A DNA stretch of 64,000 bases from Oscillospiraceae bacterium (GCA_020025275.1 JAHHSI010000009.1:1-64000); one strand, 5' to 3'. Shown: positions 7,819 to 16,906, numbered from the stretch's first letter. The notes: generated by a model not told the origin, from the sequence alone. Program-made: numbers and translations.

Positions 7819-9243
7819 GTGAGTTCATTCGTATCTCTGCTGCCCATCCTCTTCCCCCTTGCTGCCGGTCTCTTTGTACTGCTGGCCAAGCCAAAGCGGG
7901 AGGAGTTCTTTTGCTGCGTTGCGGCGGGACTGTGTGTTGCCGCCGTAGCTCCGCTGTGTGCCGTTCACAGGCCCTGGATGCATCAGCTCTCCGGCAGCCT
8001 TGTGCTGCTGCTTCAGGCCGACCGCCTGTCCGTTTTCTTTTTGCTGCTGATCTCCATTGCGTGTCTCGTGACGGTGATCTGCTCGTGCGAATACTTCCAC
8101 GCTCATCCGCGCCGCCACATTTTCTTCGGCTTTTTGTTCCTGACCCTCAGCGCCATGATGGGCCTTGCTCTCTCCGGCAATCTGGTGACGTTCTATATGT
8201 TCTTCGAGCTGATGACGCTCTTCTCCTTCCCGTTGATTCTCTTTCAAACAGGGGAGCGTTCCACGCAGGCCGGATTCGTGTATCTGGGATTTTCTGTCTT
8301 TGGCGCCTGCCTTGTCCTCCTGGGGCTTTTTCTGGGCGGAGAGATCACCCTGCGCCCCTTTGCCCGTCCGGAGAACTCCGGCTATTCGCCGCAGCAGCTG
8401 TGGGCCTATCTGCTGATCGCACTGGGATTTTCCTGCAAGGCCGGTATGATGCCGCTGTCCAACTGGCTGCCTACCGCCCATCCGGAGGCCCCCTCCCCCG
8501 CCAGTGCTCTCCTCTCGGGCATCATCACCAAGACCGGGATCTTAGGGGTCCTCCGCACCACATACTTTCTCTTTGCTCCGGCAGCCCTCCGGGGAACTTT
8601 TCCCCAGACGGTCCTGCTGTCACTGAGCATTATCACCATTTTCACCGGCTCCATGCTGGCCTATAAGGAACCGTTCCTCAAAAAACGGCTGGCCTTTTCC
8701 AGCGTCAGCCAGCTGTCCTATCTGGTCTTCGGTCTGGCGCTGATGACACCTGCCGGCCTGTGCGCCGCCCTATTTCAAGTGTTCTTCCACGCCTGCTCCA
8801 AACTGGGGCTCTTCCTGTGCGCCGGAAGCTATCTCCACGGCGCCAAGGCCCGCCGTGTGGACGAGCTGGTGGGCATGGGGCAGCGTATGCCCGGTGTGAC
8901 GGCCGCTTTTACCTGCTTTTCCCTCTCCCTCATCGGCATTCCGCCCTTCGGCGGTTTTATCACCAAGTGGCTTCTGGCCTCCGCCGCACTGTCCGTGGGT
9001 GGGTGGCTGCCCGCCACAGGGGTTGTTATTCTCCTGTGCAGCGCACTTTTGACCGCAGGCTATCTGCTGCCCATCGTCTCACGTGCCTATTTCCCCGGCC
9101 GGGATTTTTCCGCACAGCGACACGATGCCCACTGGCCTACGCTGAGTTCCCTGGCCTTCCTTGCGGCAGTGAATGTCCTGCTCGGCACGTTTCCGGCCCC
9201 TCTGGAACAGTTCTTCCGCTCCGTGGCCGCTATGGTTTTTTAA
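7819..9243 (+). CDS. Antiporter subunit, MrpD/NuoM type (copy 2)
   Basis: A 474-residue Proton_antipo_M protein. The GTG start is preceded by GGAGGTG at good spacing. The conserved charges are present: Glu130 in FFELMTL and Lys207 in SCKAGMMPLSNWLPTAHP, with SGIITKTGIL carrying the TM8 lysine. About 14 helices are expected. It follows copy 1 after 12 nt and differs from it throughout, so it is an old paralogue rather than a recent duplication. It probably forms a further proton-translocating unit in the same complex; stoichiometry is inferred. Confidence 0.9.
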   Translation: MSSFVSLLPILFPLAAGLFVLLAKPKREEFFCCVAAGLCVAAVAPLCAVHRPWMHQLSGSLVLLLQADRLSVFFLLLISIACLVTVICSCEYFHAHPRRHIFFGFLFLTLSAMMGLALSGNLVTFYMFFELMTLFSFPLILFQTGERSTQAGFVYLGFSVFGACLVLLGLFLGGEITLRPFARPENSGYSPQQLWAYLLIALGFSCKAGMMPLSNWLPTAHPEAPSPASALLSGIITKTGILGVLRTTYFLFAPAALRGTFPQTVLLSLSIITIFTGSMLAYKEPFLKKRLAFSSVSQLSYLVFGLALMTPAGLCAALFQVFFHACSKLGLFLCAGSYLHGAKARRVDELVGMGQRMPGVTAAFTCFSLSLIGIPPFGGFITKWLLASAALSVGGWLPATGVVILLCSALLTAGYLLPIVSRAYFPGRDFSAQRHDAHWPTLSSLAFLAAVNVLLGTFPAPLEQFFRSVAAMVF

Positions 9244-9253
9244 GGGGGCTTCG

Positions 9254-10711
9254 ATGCAAATGCTGATGTTATTTTCCATTCTTTTCCCTGCGCTGGCCGC
9301 CTTGGGTCTCTGCGGACAGTGGGCCGACCGGCAGCGGAAAACGCTTCACATCTACGTAATGGCCGCCACACTGCTCACAAGTGCTGCACTGCTCTATCTG
9401 GTCTTTGGGCCGCAGGCAGCCCCACTGCCCCTCCTGTCCTTCACCGAGCAGCTGCCCCTTGTTCTGGCCGTGGACGGTCTGTCCCGTGTATTTATCCTGA
9501 TCATTGCCGTCCTGTGGCCCATTACCGTCTACTACGCCTTTGACTACATGGCCCACGAGGGGGGCGAGCGGAAATTTTTCGCCTTTTTTCTCTTGTCCTT
9601 CGGCGTCTCGGCCGGTATCGCTCTGGCCGGAAATCTGGTGACGCTGTACCTTTTCTTTGAGCTGCTGACGCTGGCAACGCTGCCCCTTGTCATGCACAAG
9701 ATGGACAGCCGCGCCCGCTATGCCGGAAAGCGGTATCTGGTCTATTCCATGACCGGCGCCGCTCTGGGCTTTATAGCACTCATCTTTGCCCAATACTACG
9801 GAAGCGGTACGGCTTTTCTATGGGGCGGGACCCTCCGCGAGTCCCTGCCTTTATCGGTACTCCGCGACCTCCGCATTGCCTTTACACTGGGCTTTTTCGG
9901 TTTCGGCGTCAAGGCCGCTCTGCTGCCCATGAGCTTCTGGCTGCCAGCGGCCTCCGTTGCCCCTACGCCGGTGACCGCTCTGCTCCACGCTGCGGCTGTG
10001 GTCAAGGCCGGGGCCTTCGCCTGTATCCGGCTCACCTATTATACCTACGGCCCTGAGATCCTCAGGGGCACCTTTGCTCAGACGATCCCCATGGCCTTTA
10101 CCATCGCCACCATCGTGTTCGGCTCCTGCATGGCACTGCGCAGCCAGCATCTCAAGCGGCGCTTGGCCTGGTCCACCGTGAGTAATCTCTCCTACATTCT
10201 CTTCGCCGTACTACTGCTGACACCGGAGGGGCTGCTGGGCGGGTGTCTTCATATGCTGGCCCACGCCCTCATCAAAATCACCCTTTTCTTCTGCATCGGC
10301 TCGGTTCTGGTGTCCACAGGGAAGGAGTATCTCGACGAGATCAGCGGTCTATACGGGATCATGCCCAAGACGTTCCTCTGCTTCGCCATCGCCTCGGTGT
10401 CCCTGATGGGCGTTCCGCCGGCCCCCAGCTTTTGCAGCAAATGGCTCATCGGCAGTGCTGCCGTTTCTGTGGGCGGTGTTCTGCCGCTGCTGGGCGTAGG
10501 GGCGCTGCTGCTCTCCACCCTTCTCACCGCCCTCTACCTGATGACCATTGTGGCCCGGGCCGCCTTTCCGTCCGACGGCGTTTTACGGAGGGGGGCTCCG
10601 GTGGAAAAACGGCGCATGGTCAACGCACAGCTGCTGCTCTGTGGGCTCATTGCCGCCATGGGGCTTATGAATCACACACTCCAGTCCACACTGGTGCAAT
10701 GGCTCTTGTAA
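9254..10711 (+). CDS. Antiporter subunit, MrpD/NuoM type (copy 3)
   Basis: A 485-residue Proton_antipo_M protein. The ATG at 9254 with AAGGGGG just upstream is chosen over an in-frame start 27 codons earlier that lies inside copy 2. Glu136 (FFELLTL) and Lys220 (GVKAALLPMSFWLPAA) are retained and VVKAGAF supplies the next lysine. Unlike the others it has AASVAPTPVTALLHAAAV after TM7, close to the MrpD/MbhH consensus. About 14 helices. It begins 10 nt after copy 2. Confidence 0.9.
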   Translation: MQMLMLFSILFPALAALGLCGQWADRQRKTLHIYVMAATLLTSAALLYLVFGPQAAPLPLLSFTEQLPLVLAVDGLSRVFILIIAVLWPITVYYAFDYMAHEGGERKFFAFFLLSFGVSAGIALAGNLVTLYLFFELLTLATLPLVMHKMDSRARYAGKRYLVYSMTGAALGFIALIFAQYYGSGTAFLWGGTLRESLPLSVLRDLRIAFTLGFFGFGVKAALLPMSFWLPAASVAPTPVTALLHAAAVVKAGAFACIRLTYYTYGPEILRGTFAQTIPMAFTIATIVFGSCMALRSQHLKRRLAWSTVSNLSYILFAVLLLTPEGLLGGCLHMLAHALIKITLFFCIGSVLVSTGKEYLDEISGLYGIMPKTFLCFAIASVSLMGVPPAPSFCSKWLIGSAAVSVGGVLPLLGVGALLLSTLLTALYLMTIVARAAFPSDGVLRRGAPVEKRRMVNAQLLLCGLIAAMGLMNHTLQSTLVQWLL

Positions 10712-10723
10712 GGAGGGAGACCC

Positions 10724-12640
10724 ATGGATTTTTCACAATACTTGCTGCTCCTGTGTGTGCTGCTGCCCATGGTTGCCGCTCCGGTGGTATACGCAATCCA
10801 GCGGCGCAGCGAGCCCGCCGGAGACCACATGACCCGTGCCGTCTCTCTGGCGGTACTGGCGGGAACGGCGCTGCTCCTGCGTGCAGGAACGGTAGAGGTG
10901 ACGCTCCCTCACGTGCTATTGCTGGGACTCTCTTTTTCTGCCAATGGTTTTCGGCATATCTTCGCTCTGTTGGCCGCCTATCTCTTCTTTATGAGCGCCA
11001 TGGCCGCCCCCGCCTATTTCCGGGGCAGCCGGCACATCTCCCGCTACAACGCTTTTTTCCTGCTGACCTTGGGCGCCATTCTGGGCGTCTTCTACGGCGG
11101 AGACTTCTTCACCATTTATATCTTCTTTGAGATCATGTCTTTCACCTCGTGGGTTTGGGTGGCGCAAACCGAATCGGCCGGTGCGCTGCGTGCCGCAGAC
11201 ACCTATCTGGCCATGGCCATGATCGGCGGTCTGACCATGCTCTACGGTCTTTTCGACCTGTACCACCACTTTGGCACGCTGTCGCTGACGGCGCTGCAGG
11301 CACTGACCGCTCAGGCCGACCATCGCTCACTCCTGCTCCCCTCGTTGTGCCTTTTGGTCGGCTTTGGCATCAAGGCCGGGATGTTCCCCTTCCACGTGTG
11401 GCTCCCCAAGGCGCATCCCGTGGCCCCGGCTCCTGCCAGTGCTTTACTCTCCGGCATATTGACGAAATCGGGAATCTTCGGTATCCTATGGATCGTCACC
11501 TGTCTGCTCTGGGGCAATACGGTCTTTATGCTGCTCCTGTTAGTGCTGGGCGTCATCACCATGGTGCTGGGCGCAGTACTGGCCGTCTTTTCTCTGGACC
11601 TCAAGCGCACACTGGCCTGCTCCTCTCTGTCACAGATTGGCTTTTTGCTGACGGGGGTTGCCATGCTGACCGTTGGTGCAGACACAGAATTGGCAGCGGC
11701 CGGCATCGTATGCCACGCAGTCAACCACGCTCTCACCAAGTTGGTCCTCTTTGTCGCTGCCGGTATTCTCTACAAGAACACCCACACACTGGATCTGAAC
11801 GAACTTCAGGGCGCCGGGCGTGGGAGCCGGGCGCTGTGGCTCTGCTTTGCCATCGGCGCACTGTCCATCGCCGGCGTTCCCGGCTTTGGCGGCTACATCA
11901 GCAAAACACTGCTCCATGAGTGCTTCGCCCATCAGATGCACCATATGCACGGCGCCTTACTGCTTTTCGCCCGATGCGCCGAGGCACTGTTCCTCTGCTC
12001 CGGCGGTCTGACACTGGCCTATATGGGGAAACTATTCTACAAGATTTTCGTACAAAAGCCCCTTTCCGACCACCCGATCCACGCCGATGGCGGCAGTCTT
12101 TTGGCCATGGGCTCCGCCGCAGCACTGCTTTTATTTATGGGGTTAGTTCCTACACAGAGCTACGGTGCTATGGCATCCTACGCCGCAGCGTCGCTGCGCA
12201 GTGCGCCCATCGCCGTGCAGTATTTCTCGTGGACCAATCTGGAGGGAGCAGGCATATCGCTGAGCATTGGCCTGCTGGTCTATGTTCTTGTGGTACGCCG
12301 GCTGCTCACCGACCGGCCCAGCGGCCGCTATCACCGTGTGACCGGACCTGTAGATCTGGAGGACGACCTTTATCGTCCGGCACTGTCGCTCCTCACCTTC
12401 GCCAGTGCGCTGTTGGGCCGCATCGTCTATCGTCTCACCGATTGGCTGCTGATGGCACTGCGGTTTCTCTTCCGGGTCGGCAATGCCCGGCGTGTGATCC
12501 CCGGCGAGGACGAGTCGTTCGGCCGCTACACGCATAAGCCCGCATCCACCCATCAGATCCGCCAGACACTGCAATTCGAGCTGCTGCTCTTCGGCATCGG
12601 CGTGGTGAGCGCACTGGTCTATTTATTGCTGCGGATTTGA
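10724..12640 (+). CDS. Large antiporter subunit (copy 4) with C-terminal extension
   Basis: A 638-residue Proton_antipo_M protein preceded by AGGAGGGAG. The first 480 residues form the antiporter core with Glu136 (FFEIMSF) and Lys217 (GIKAGMFPFHVWLPKAHP) plus the TM8 lysine in LTKSGIFG. The last 150 residues add hydrophilic loops and about two or three more helices, recalling the longer NuoL/MrpA-type subunits, although the DUF4040 piece is a separate gene here. It ends the operon, 42 nt before an aldolase gene with no terminator between them, so read-through is possible. Confidence 0.88.
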   Translation: MDFSQYLLLLCVLLPMVAAPVVYAIQRRSEPAGDHMTRAVSLAVLAGTALLLRAGTVEVTLPHVLLLGLSFSANGFRHIFALLAAYLFFMSAMAAPAYFRGSRHISRYNAFFLLTLGAILGVFYGGDFFTIYIFFEIMSFTSWVWVAQTESAGALRAADTYLAMAMIGGLTMLYGLFDLYHHFGTLSLTALQALTAQADHRSLLLPSLCLLVGFGIKAGMFPFHVWLPKAHPVAPAPASALLSGILTKSGIFGILWIVTCLLWGNTVFMLLLLVLGVITMVLGAVLAVFSLDLKRTLACSSLSQIGFLLTGVAMLTVGADTELAAAGIVCHAVNHALTKLVLFVAAGILYKNTHTLDLNELQGAGRGSRALWLCFAIGALSIAGVPGFGGYISKTLLHECFAHQMHHMHGALLLFARCAEALFLCSGGLTLAYMGKLFYKIFVQKPLSDHPIHADGGSLLAMGSAAALLLFMGLVPTQSYGAMASYAAASLRSAPIAVQYFSWTNLEGAGISLSIGLLVYVLVVRRLLTDRPSGRYHRVTGPVDLEDDLYRPALSLLTFASALLGRIVYRLTDWLLMALRFLFRVGNARRVIPGEDESFGRYTHKPASTHQIRQTLQFELLLFGIGVVSALVYLLLRI

Positions 12641-12682
12641 TCGCATCACCCATCAGAAAATCAAATTCCATAAGGAGGATAT

Positions 12683-13708
12683 ATGATGAAATACTGGTTC
12701 CGAAATGACTATTCCTTTGGTGCCCACCCGAAAGTTCTGGACGCCGTGGTGGCCGCCAACATGGAGGGCAACTGGGGCTACGGCGATGATGCCTACACCG
12801 CCCGTGCCAAGGACGTAATCCGTGAAAAATGCGGCTGTCCCGATGCTATGGTGGAGTTCCTCGTCGGAGGCACCCAGACCAACGTGGTCGCCTGCTCCTT
12901 CCTGCTCAAGCCCTGGGAGGCGGCGATCTGCCCCCACACGGGCCATCTGAACGGCCACGAGGTGGGCGCATTTGAGGCCACCGGACACAAGATCCTGCCG
13001 GTCGAGGTTGGCGCCGACGGGAAGATCACCCCGGAGCTGATTGCCCCGCTGCTGGAGGTCCACAAGGACGTGCATCTGACCAAGCCGGGTCTGGTCTACA
13101 TCTCCAACGCCACCGAAAACGGCGATGTCTACACCAAGGAAGAGCTCACCCGTCTTTCCGCCTTCTGCCATGAGAACGGCCTGCTCCTCTTCGCCGACGG
13201 CGCACGTCTGGGCTGCGCCCTCACCTCCGTGCGCAACGACATGACGCTGCCGGAGTTTGCGCATCTGGTGGACGCTTTTTACATCGGCGGCACCAAGAAC
13301 GGCGCCATGTACGGCGAGGCATTGGTCATCACCCGGCCTGAGCTGACGGAGGATTTCTTCCGCATGAAGAAGCGCATGGGCGCCGTGATGGAAAAGGGAT
13401 GGATCCAGGGCGCCATGTTCCTCGCTCTGATGGAGGACGATCTCTACTTCCACATGGCCCGTCACGCCAACGAGATGGCCGCTCGACTGCAAAAGGGTCT
13501 GGTGGACATGGGCTGGCAGCTGTGGGTAGAGTCTCCCACCAACCAGATCTTCTTCGTGATCCCCAACGAGCTGAAAGCCAAGCTGGATATGATCTGCGAG
13601 TACGAGGATTGGTGTATGTACGATGAGACACACACGGTCATCCGCTTCGTCACCTGCTTCAACACCACGGAGGCCGATGTGGACGACTTCCTGGCTGCCC
13701 TGCGATAA
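12683..13708 (+). CDS. Low-specificity L-threonine aldolase family (PLP enzyme)
   Basis: A 341-residue beta-eliminating-lyase-fold PLP enzyme, usual length for L-threonine/L-allo-threonine aldolases, which split threonine to glycine and acetaldehyde in the cytosol. Seen: NWGYGDDAYTARAKD near the N-terminus (substrate loop), GGTQTNVVA (cofactor phosphate binding), LFADGARLGCA (the Asp that contacts the pyridine nitrogen) and YIGGTKNGAMYGEA with the Schiff-base lysine. AAGGAGGATAT precedes the start; two ATGs are adjacent. A terminator follows at once. The enzyme class is well supported; exact substrate preference is not visible. Confidence 0.85.
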   Translation: MMKYWFRNDYSFGAHPKVLDAVVAANMEGNWGYGDDAYTARAKDVIREKCGCPDAMVEFLVGGTQTNVVACSFLLKPWEAAICPHTGHLNGHEVGAFEATGHKILPVEVGADGKITPELIAPLLEVHKDVHLTKPGLVYISNATENGDVYTKEELTRLSAFCHENGLLLFADGARLGCALTSVRNDMTLPEFAHLVDAFYIGGTKNGAMYGEALVITRPELTEDFFRMKKRMGAVMEKGWIQGAMFLALMEDDLYFHMARHANEMAARLQKGLVDMGWQLWVESPTNQIFFVIPNELKAKLDMICEYEDWCMYDETHTVIRFVTCFNTTEADVDDFLAALR

Positions 13709-13717
13709 TTGCATAGC

Positions 13718-13757
13718 AAAAAGGACGCAGATGGAGTTCCATCTGCGTCCTTTTTTT
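13718..13757. terminator. Terminator after the aldolase gene
   Basis: A perfect 13-bp stem (13723-13735 with 13738-13750) flanked by A5 and T7. It also sits just below the end of the minus-strand small gene at 13772, so it may serve both. Confidence 0.9.
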
Positions 13758-13771
13758 ACTTTTCGTCCCTT

Positions 13772-13966
13772 TTATGCCTTTTTCTGCACTTGATGCGCTG
13801 CAATTTTGATAATACGCGGGCGGTTATACCGCTGCAAAATGACGAAACTCAAATCACAAATAGCGGTGAAAACGGAGGTCGCCAGAAATACCGGCAGCGT
13901 CCCAAAGCGAACCGCCGCCAGCAGCACAGCTGTATTTTTCGCTGCTCGTTTCATGATCGCCGCCAT
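13772..13966 (-). CDS. Small hydrophobic protein of unknown function (64 aa)
   Basis: A 64-residue basic protein with one clear hydrophobic stretch (about residues 12-45, containing VLLAAVRFGTLPVFLATSVF) and a basic C-terminal tail, so probably a single-pass or hairpin membrane peptide. AGGAGG at 7 nt before the ATG supports translation; longer in-frame starts lack such a site. It lies between the aldolase and feo loci on the feo strand but is separated from feo by a hairpin terminator. I do not recognise a family. Confidence 0.55.
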   Translation of the reverse strand: MAAIMKRAAKNTAVLLAAVRFGTLPVFLATSVFTAICDLSFVILQRYNRPRIIKIAAHQVQKKA

Positions 13967-14027
13967 AACTGCACCTCCTCTGCAAGCCCTTTCTGCGTCC
14001 AGCCCCCTTCTTGCCAAAACACAACGA

Positions 14028-14063
14028 AAACAGCCCTCGGCGGAATTCCGCAGAGGGCTGTTT
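14028..14063 (-). terminator. Terminator downstream of the feo operon
   Basis: Arms AAACAGCCCTC (14028-14038) and GAGGGCTGTTT (14053-14063) enclose an inner palindrome GCGGAATTCCGC. It lies about 90 nt past the last feo gene. The short stretch 14064-14154 holds no gene. Confidence 0.75.
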
Positions 14064-14154
14064 CGGGAGATGTCTCTCCTTGTATGGTTGGTTGGACAAC
14101 ACGGCGGTGTCTTCACATGTGCTCTCATGGTCCGTACACCGCCGGAAGATGCTT

Positions 14155-14313
14155 TTACTTGCAGTGGCAGCTCCCGCCGCAATTGCCGCAGCTGCCGCAG
14201 TCTCCGCCGCAGCCGCCGCCTTTCTTGTGGCTGCGCCACAGGGAGCGGACAGCCAGTGCCACCACAACGGCAATGATCGCAACCGCAATAATGTTTCCTA
14301 CAATCGGAGGCAT
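14155..14313 (-). CDS. FeoB-associated Cys-rich membrane protein
   Basis: A 52-residue protein: a single N-terminal membrane helix (residues 4-24), a short basic stretch RSLWRSHKK, and a tail with six cysteines spaced by Gly/Ser/Asn. This is the layout of the small Cys-rich protein often encoded after feoB in Firmicutes. AAAGGAGAGGAG precedes the ATG at 14313. It starts 29 nt after feoB on the same strand. A role in handing over or gating Fe(II), similar to FeoC, is inferred from position; the cysteines suggest metal or Fe-S binding. Confidence 0.85.
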   Translation of the reverse strand: MPPIVGNIIAVAIIAVVVALAVRSLWRSHKKGGGCGGDCGSCGNCGGSCHCK

Positions 14314-14342
14314 AGGCTCCTCTCCTTTCAAAGCAAGCAAGA

Positions 14343-16559
14343 TTATTTTTTCGCCATTGCGTTGACCGAGGTCAGATGATGGATCTCCCCTTCAGGCTTA
14401 TACCCCTTGCGGAACAGCAGGTACAGCAGAAGACCCAGCAGCGCAATGGCGATCACCGTCATGACACCGAAGGTCGCCTCGCCGGTGAACAGGCCGCCGA
14501 TCTGGAAGACGATCATGGAGATCACATAGGCAAACCCACACATATAAGCGATGGTGCCGGCCGTCCACTTGGCGTTATTCATCTCACGCTTGATGGCGCC
14601 GATGGCTGCAAAGCAGGGAGCACACAGCAGCTGGAAGATCATGAAGGAATAGGCACGGACTGCACCGAAGTCGGCAGCCACAGCCGTCCAGATGGGACTG
14701 GAGTCCTCGATCAGGTCCACATCGCCGGTATAGCTATAGAGCACGCCGAAGGTGTTGATGACCTCTTCCTTGGCGATGAGGCCGGTGAAGGTAGCCACCG
14801 TGGCCTTCCACGCCATCTCGCCCATCCAGCCCAGAGGATAGAAGATCCACGCAATGGCACTGCCGATGGCGGCCAGCAGGGAGTGATTGTTATCCTCCAC
14901 CGCCTGGAACACGCCGTCTACGAAACCGTAGCCCTGCAGGAACCACAAAACGATGGCGCTGAGCAGGATGATGGTGCCGGCACGCTTGATGAAGGACCAG
15001 CCGCGCTCCCACGTGGCACGCAGGACGTTCCCCATGGACGGAGCGTGGTATGCCGGCAGCTCCATAACGAAGGGAGCCGGCTCACCGGCGAAGGCCTTAA
15101 ACTTCTTGAGGATGATACCGGAAATCACCACGGAGGCAATACCGATAAAGAACGCAGAGGTTGCTACCAAAGGAGACTCACCAAACACAGCACCGGCAAA
15201 CAGACCGATGATGGGCAGCTTGGCACCGCAGGGGATGAAGCCGGTGGTCATAATGGTGACCTTGCGGTCACGATCCTGCTCAATGGTACGGGAAGCCATA
15301 ATGCCGGGCACGCCGCAGCCGGTGGCTACCAGCATGGGGATAAAGGACTTACCGCTCAAGCCGAAGCGGCGGAACAGACGGTCCATGATAAAGGCGATAC
15401 GGGCCATGTAACCCACATCCTCCAGAATGGACAGCAGGAAGAACAGCACCAGCATCTGGGGAACAAAGCCCAGCACCGCGCCGACACCGCCCACGATACC
15501 CGTCATGACCAGACCGTGGATCCACGAGTCTTCCGCCACATGGAGGACATCCAACAGGCTCTCAAAAAGGCCGGGCACCCACTCACCAAAAATGGTGTCG
15601 TTGGCAAAATCCGTGCAGAAGGTGCCAATGGAGAAGATCCAAGGAGCTTCGGTCCACGGACCCATCGCAATGGCATAGATGCAGAACATGATGACCACGA
15701 AAATGGGCAGTGCCAAGATCCGGTTGGTCACGATGCGGTCGATTTTATCCGAGACGGACAGGCTGCCCTTGGGCGCCTTTTTCTTCACAGCACGGTGGAC
15801 CGTATCACTGATGTAGGAATAGCGCTGGTTGGTGATGATGCTCTCGGCGTCATCGTCCAGTTCTTTCTCGCAGTCGGCAATGTGCTCTTCCAGATGGGCG
15901 GCCAGCTCCTGCGGCAGCTCCAGATCCTGCAGCACTTTTTCGTCACGCTCAAAGATCTTGATGGCGTACCAACGCAGATACTGCTTGTCGACCAGATCGG
16001 CGATGGACTCCTCAATGTGTGCCAGAGCGTGCTCCACGCTGCCGGTGAACACGTGGGGCAGCTCGCCGCCCTGATGCTTTTTAGCGGCGTCCATAGCACG
16101 CTCGGCGGCGATCATGCCGCCCTCGCCCTTCAGGGCACTCATCTCCACCACCTGGCAGTTGAGCGCAGCGCCCAGCTTCTCCAGATCGATGCTGTCCCCG
16201 TTCTTGCGAACCAGATCGATCATGTTGACGGCCACCACCACCGGCAAGCCCAGTTCCACCAGCTGTGTGGTCAGATACAGGTTGCGCTCGATATTGGTGC
16301 CGTCCACAATGTTCAGGATGGCGTCCGGCTTCTCCTTGACCAGATAATTTCTGGCCACCACTTCCTCCAGCGTGTAGGGGGACAGGGAATAAATACCGGG
16401 CAAGTCCTGAATCACCACGTCCCTGTGGCCCTTCAGCTTGCCCTCCTTCTTTTCAACCGTTACGCCGGGCCAGTTGCCCACGTATTGGTTGGAACCCGTC
16501 AATGCGTTAAAAAGTGTGGTTTTACCGCAGTTGGGGTTACCGGCTAACGCAATTTTCAT
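14343..16559 (-). CDS. feoB: Ferrous iron transporter FeoB
   Basis: A 738-residue GTP-driven Fe(II) importer of the inner membrane. The N-terminal G domain has G1 GNPNCGKTT (residues 7-15), G3 DLPGIYSLSPY and G4 NMID. A helical regulatory domain follows (about 165-260), then a polytopic membrane part with two Gate motifs (GFVPQMLVLFFLLSILEDVGYMAR and a related later block including CGAKLPI). Length is normal. The start at 16559 follows AGAGGAG. feoB appears to have its own promoter under one of the GTTAG-N6-CTAAC sites, separate from the two feoA genes. Confidence 0.97.
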   Translation of the reverse strand: MKIALAGNPNCGKTTLFNALTGSNQYVGNWPGVTVEKKEGKLKGHRDVVIQDLPGIYSLSPYTLEEVVARNYLVKEKPDAILNIVDGTNIERNLYLTTQLVELGLPVVVAVNMIDLVRKNGDSIDLEKLGAALNCQVVEMSALKGEGGMIAAERAMDAAKKHQGGELPHVFTGSVEHALAHIEESIADLVDKQYLRWYAIKIFERDEKVLQDLELPQELAAHLEEHIADCEKELDDDAESIITNQRYSYISDTVHRAVKKKAPKGSLSVSDKIDRIVTNRILALPIFVVIMFCIYAIAMGPWTEAPWIFSIGTFCTDFANDTIFGEWVPGLFESLLDVLHVAEDSWIHGLVMTGIVGGVGAVLGFVPQMLVLFFLLSILEDVGYMARIAFIMDRLFRRFGLSGKSFIPMLVATGCGVPGIMASRTIEQDRDRKVTIMTTGFIPCGAKLPIIGLFAGAVFGESPLVATSAFFIGIASVVISGIILKKFKAFAGEPAPFVMELPAYHAPSMGNVLRATWERGWSFIKRAGTIILLSAIVLWFLQGYGFVDGVFQAVEDNNHSLLAAIGSAIAWIFYPLGWMGEMAWKATVATFTGLIAKEEVINTFGVLYSYTGDVDLIEDSSPIWTAVAADFGAVRAYSFMIFQLLCAPCFAAIGAIKREMNNAKWTAGTIAYMCGFAYVISMIVFQIGGLFTGEATFGVMTVIAIALLGLLLYLLFRKGYKPEGEIHHLTSVNAMAKK

Positions 16560-16581
16560 GCTATGTATTCTCCTCTCTGGT

Positions 16582-16598
16582 GTTAGCATATACTAACC
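16582..16598 (-). promoter_or_regulatory. Palindromic operator GTTAG-N6-CTAAC (site A, feoB)
   Basis: GTTAG, six bases, CTAACC. It covers the -10 element of the feoB promoter. It matches five other sites in the window, all next to iron-uptake or ABC-transporter genes. Repression by a metal sensor is inferred. Confidence 0.75.
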
Positions 16599-16613
16599 AA
16601 ATACTCTTGTAAA
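16585..16613 (-). promoter_or_regulatory. feoB promoter
   Basis: On the minus strand TTTACA (16608-16613), 17-bp spacer, TATGCT (16585-16590), just after the feoA terminator and 26 nt before the feoB ATG. Confidence 0.6.
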
Positions 16614-16649
16614 AGCGGCTCACACCGCTTTTCGGTGTGCAGCCGCTTT
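16612..16649 (-). terminator. Terminator between feoA and feoB
   Basis: A long stem (AAAGCGGCT and CACACCG pairing with CGGTGTG and AGCCGCTTT) that begins in the feoA stop codon and ends in a T-run on the minus strand. It separates the feoA genes from feoB and implies the feoB promoter is needed. Confidence 0.75.
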
Positions 16650-16875
16650 ACTGCACCTCAATCATTTCTGCATCCGCCTTACGGACGCTCAACTCGTACC
16701 CGCGCACATTCAGTTCCATGGGATCGCCCAGCGGAGCCACCTTGCGCACGAAAATCTCCACGCCCTTGGTGATGCCCATATCCATGATGCGACGCTTGAC
16801 CGGGCCCTCGCCATGCAGCTTGGTGACCTGGCAGGTTTCGCCCACTTTCACATCCTTCAATGTTTTCATTGCCAT
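16648..16875 (-). CDS. feoA: FeoA family protein
   Basis: A 75-residue SH3-like (small beta-barrel) cytosolic protein that assists FeoB. The family pattern is visible: MKTLKDVKVGETCQVTKL at the N-terminus, GPVKRRIMDMGITKGVEI in the middle and VAPLGDPMELNVRGYELSVR, then a C-terminal strand. GGAGGAGA lies just before the ATG. It is the second gene after the operon promoter and is followed by a terminator. Likely binds the FeoB cytoplasmic domain; direct effect on transport is known for some species only. Confidence 0.93.
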   Translation of the reverse strand: MAMKTLKDVKVGETCQVTKLHGEGPVKRRIMDMGITKGVEIFVRKVAPLGDPMELNVRGYELSVRKADAEMIEVQ

Positions 16876-16906
16876 TTCTCCTCCATTTCTACGTTGTGAG
16901 AGTCAG

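Noticed and set aside
14376..16547. Very long plus-strand open frame (about 720 codons) opposite feoB
   Set aside because: It is a mirror of feoB: low-complexity His/Gln/Gly/Asp-rich translation, no ribosome site and no family features. feoB on the other strand is complete and unmistakable.
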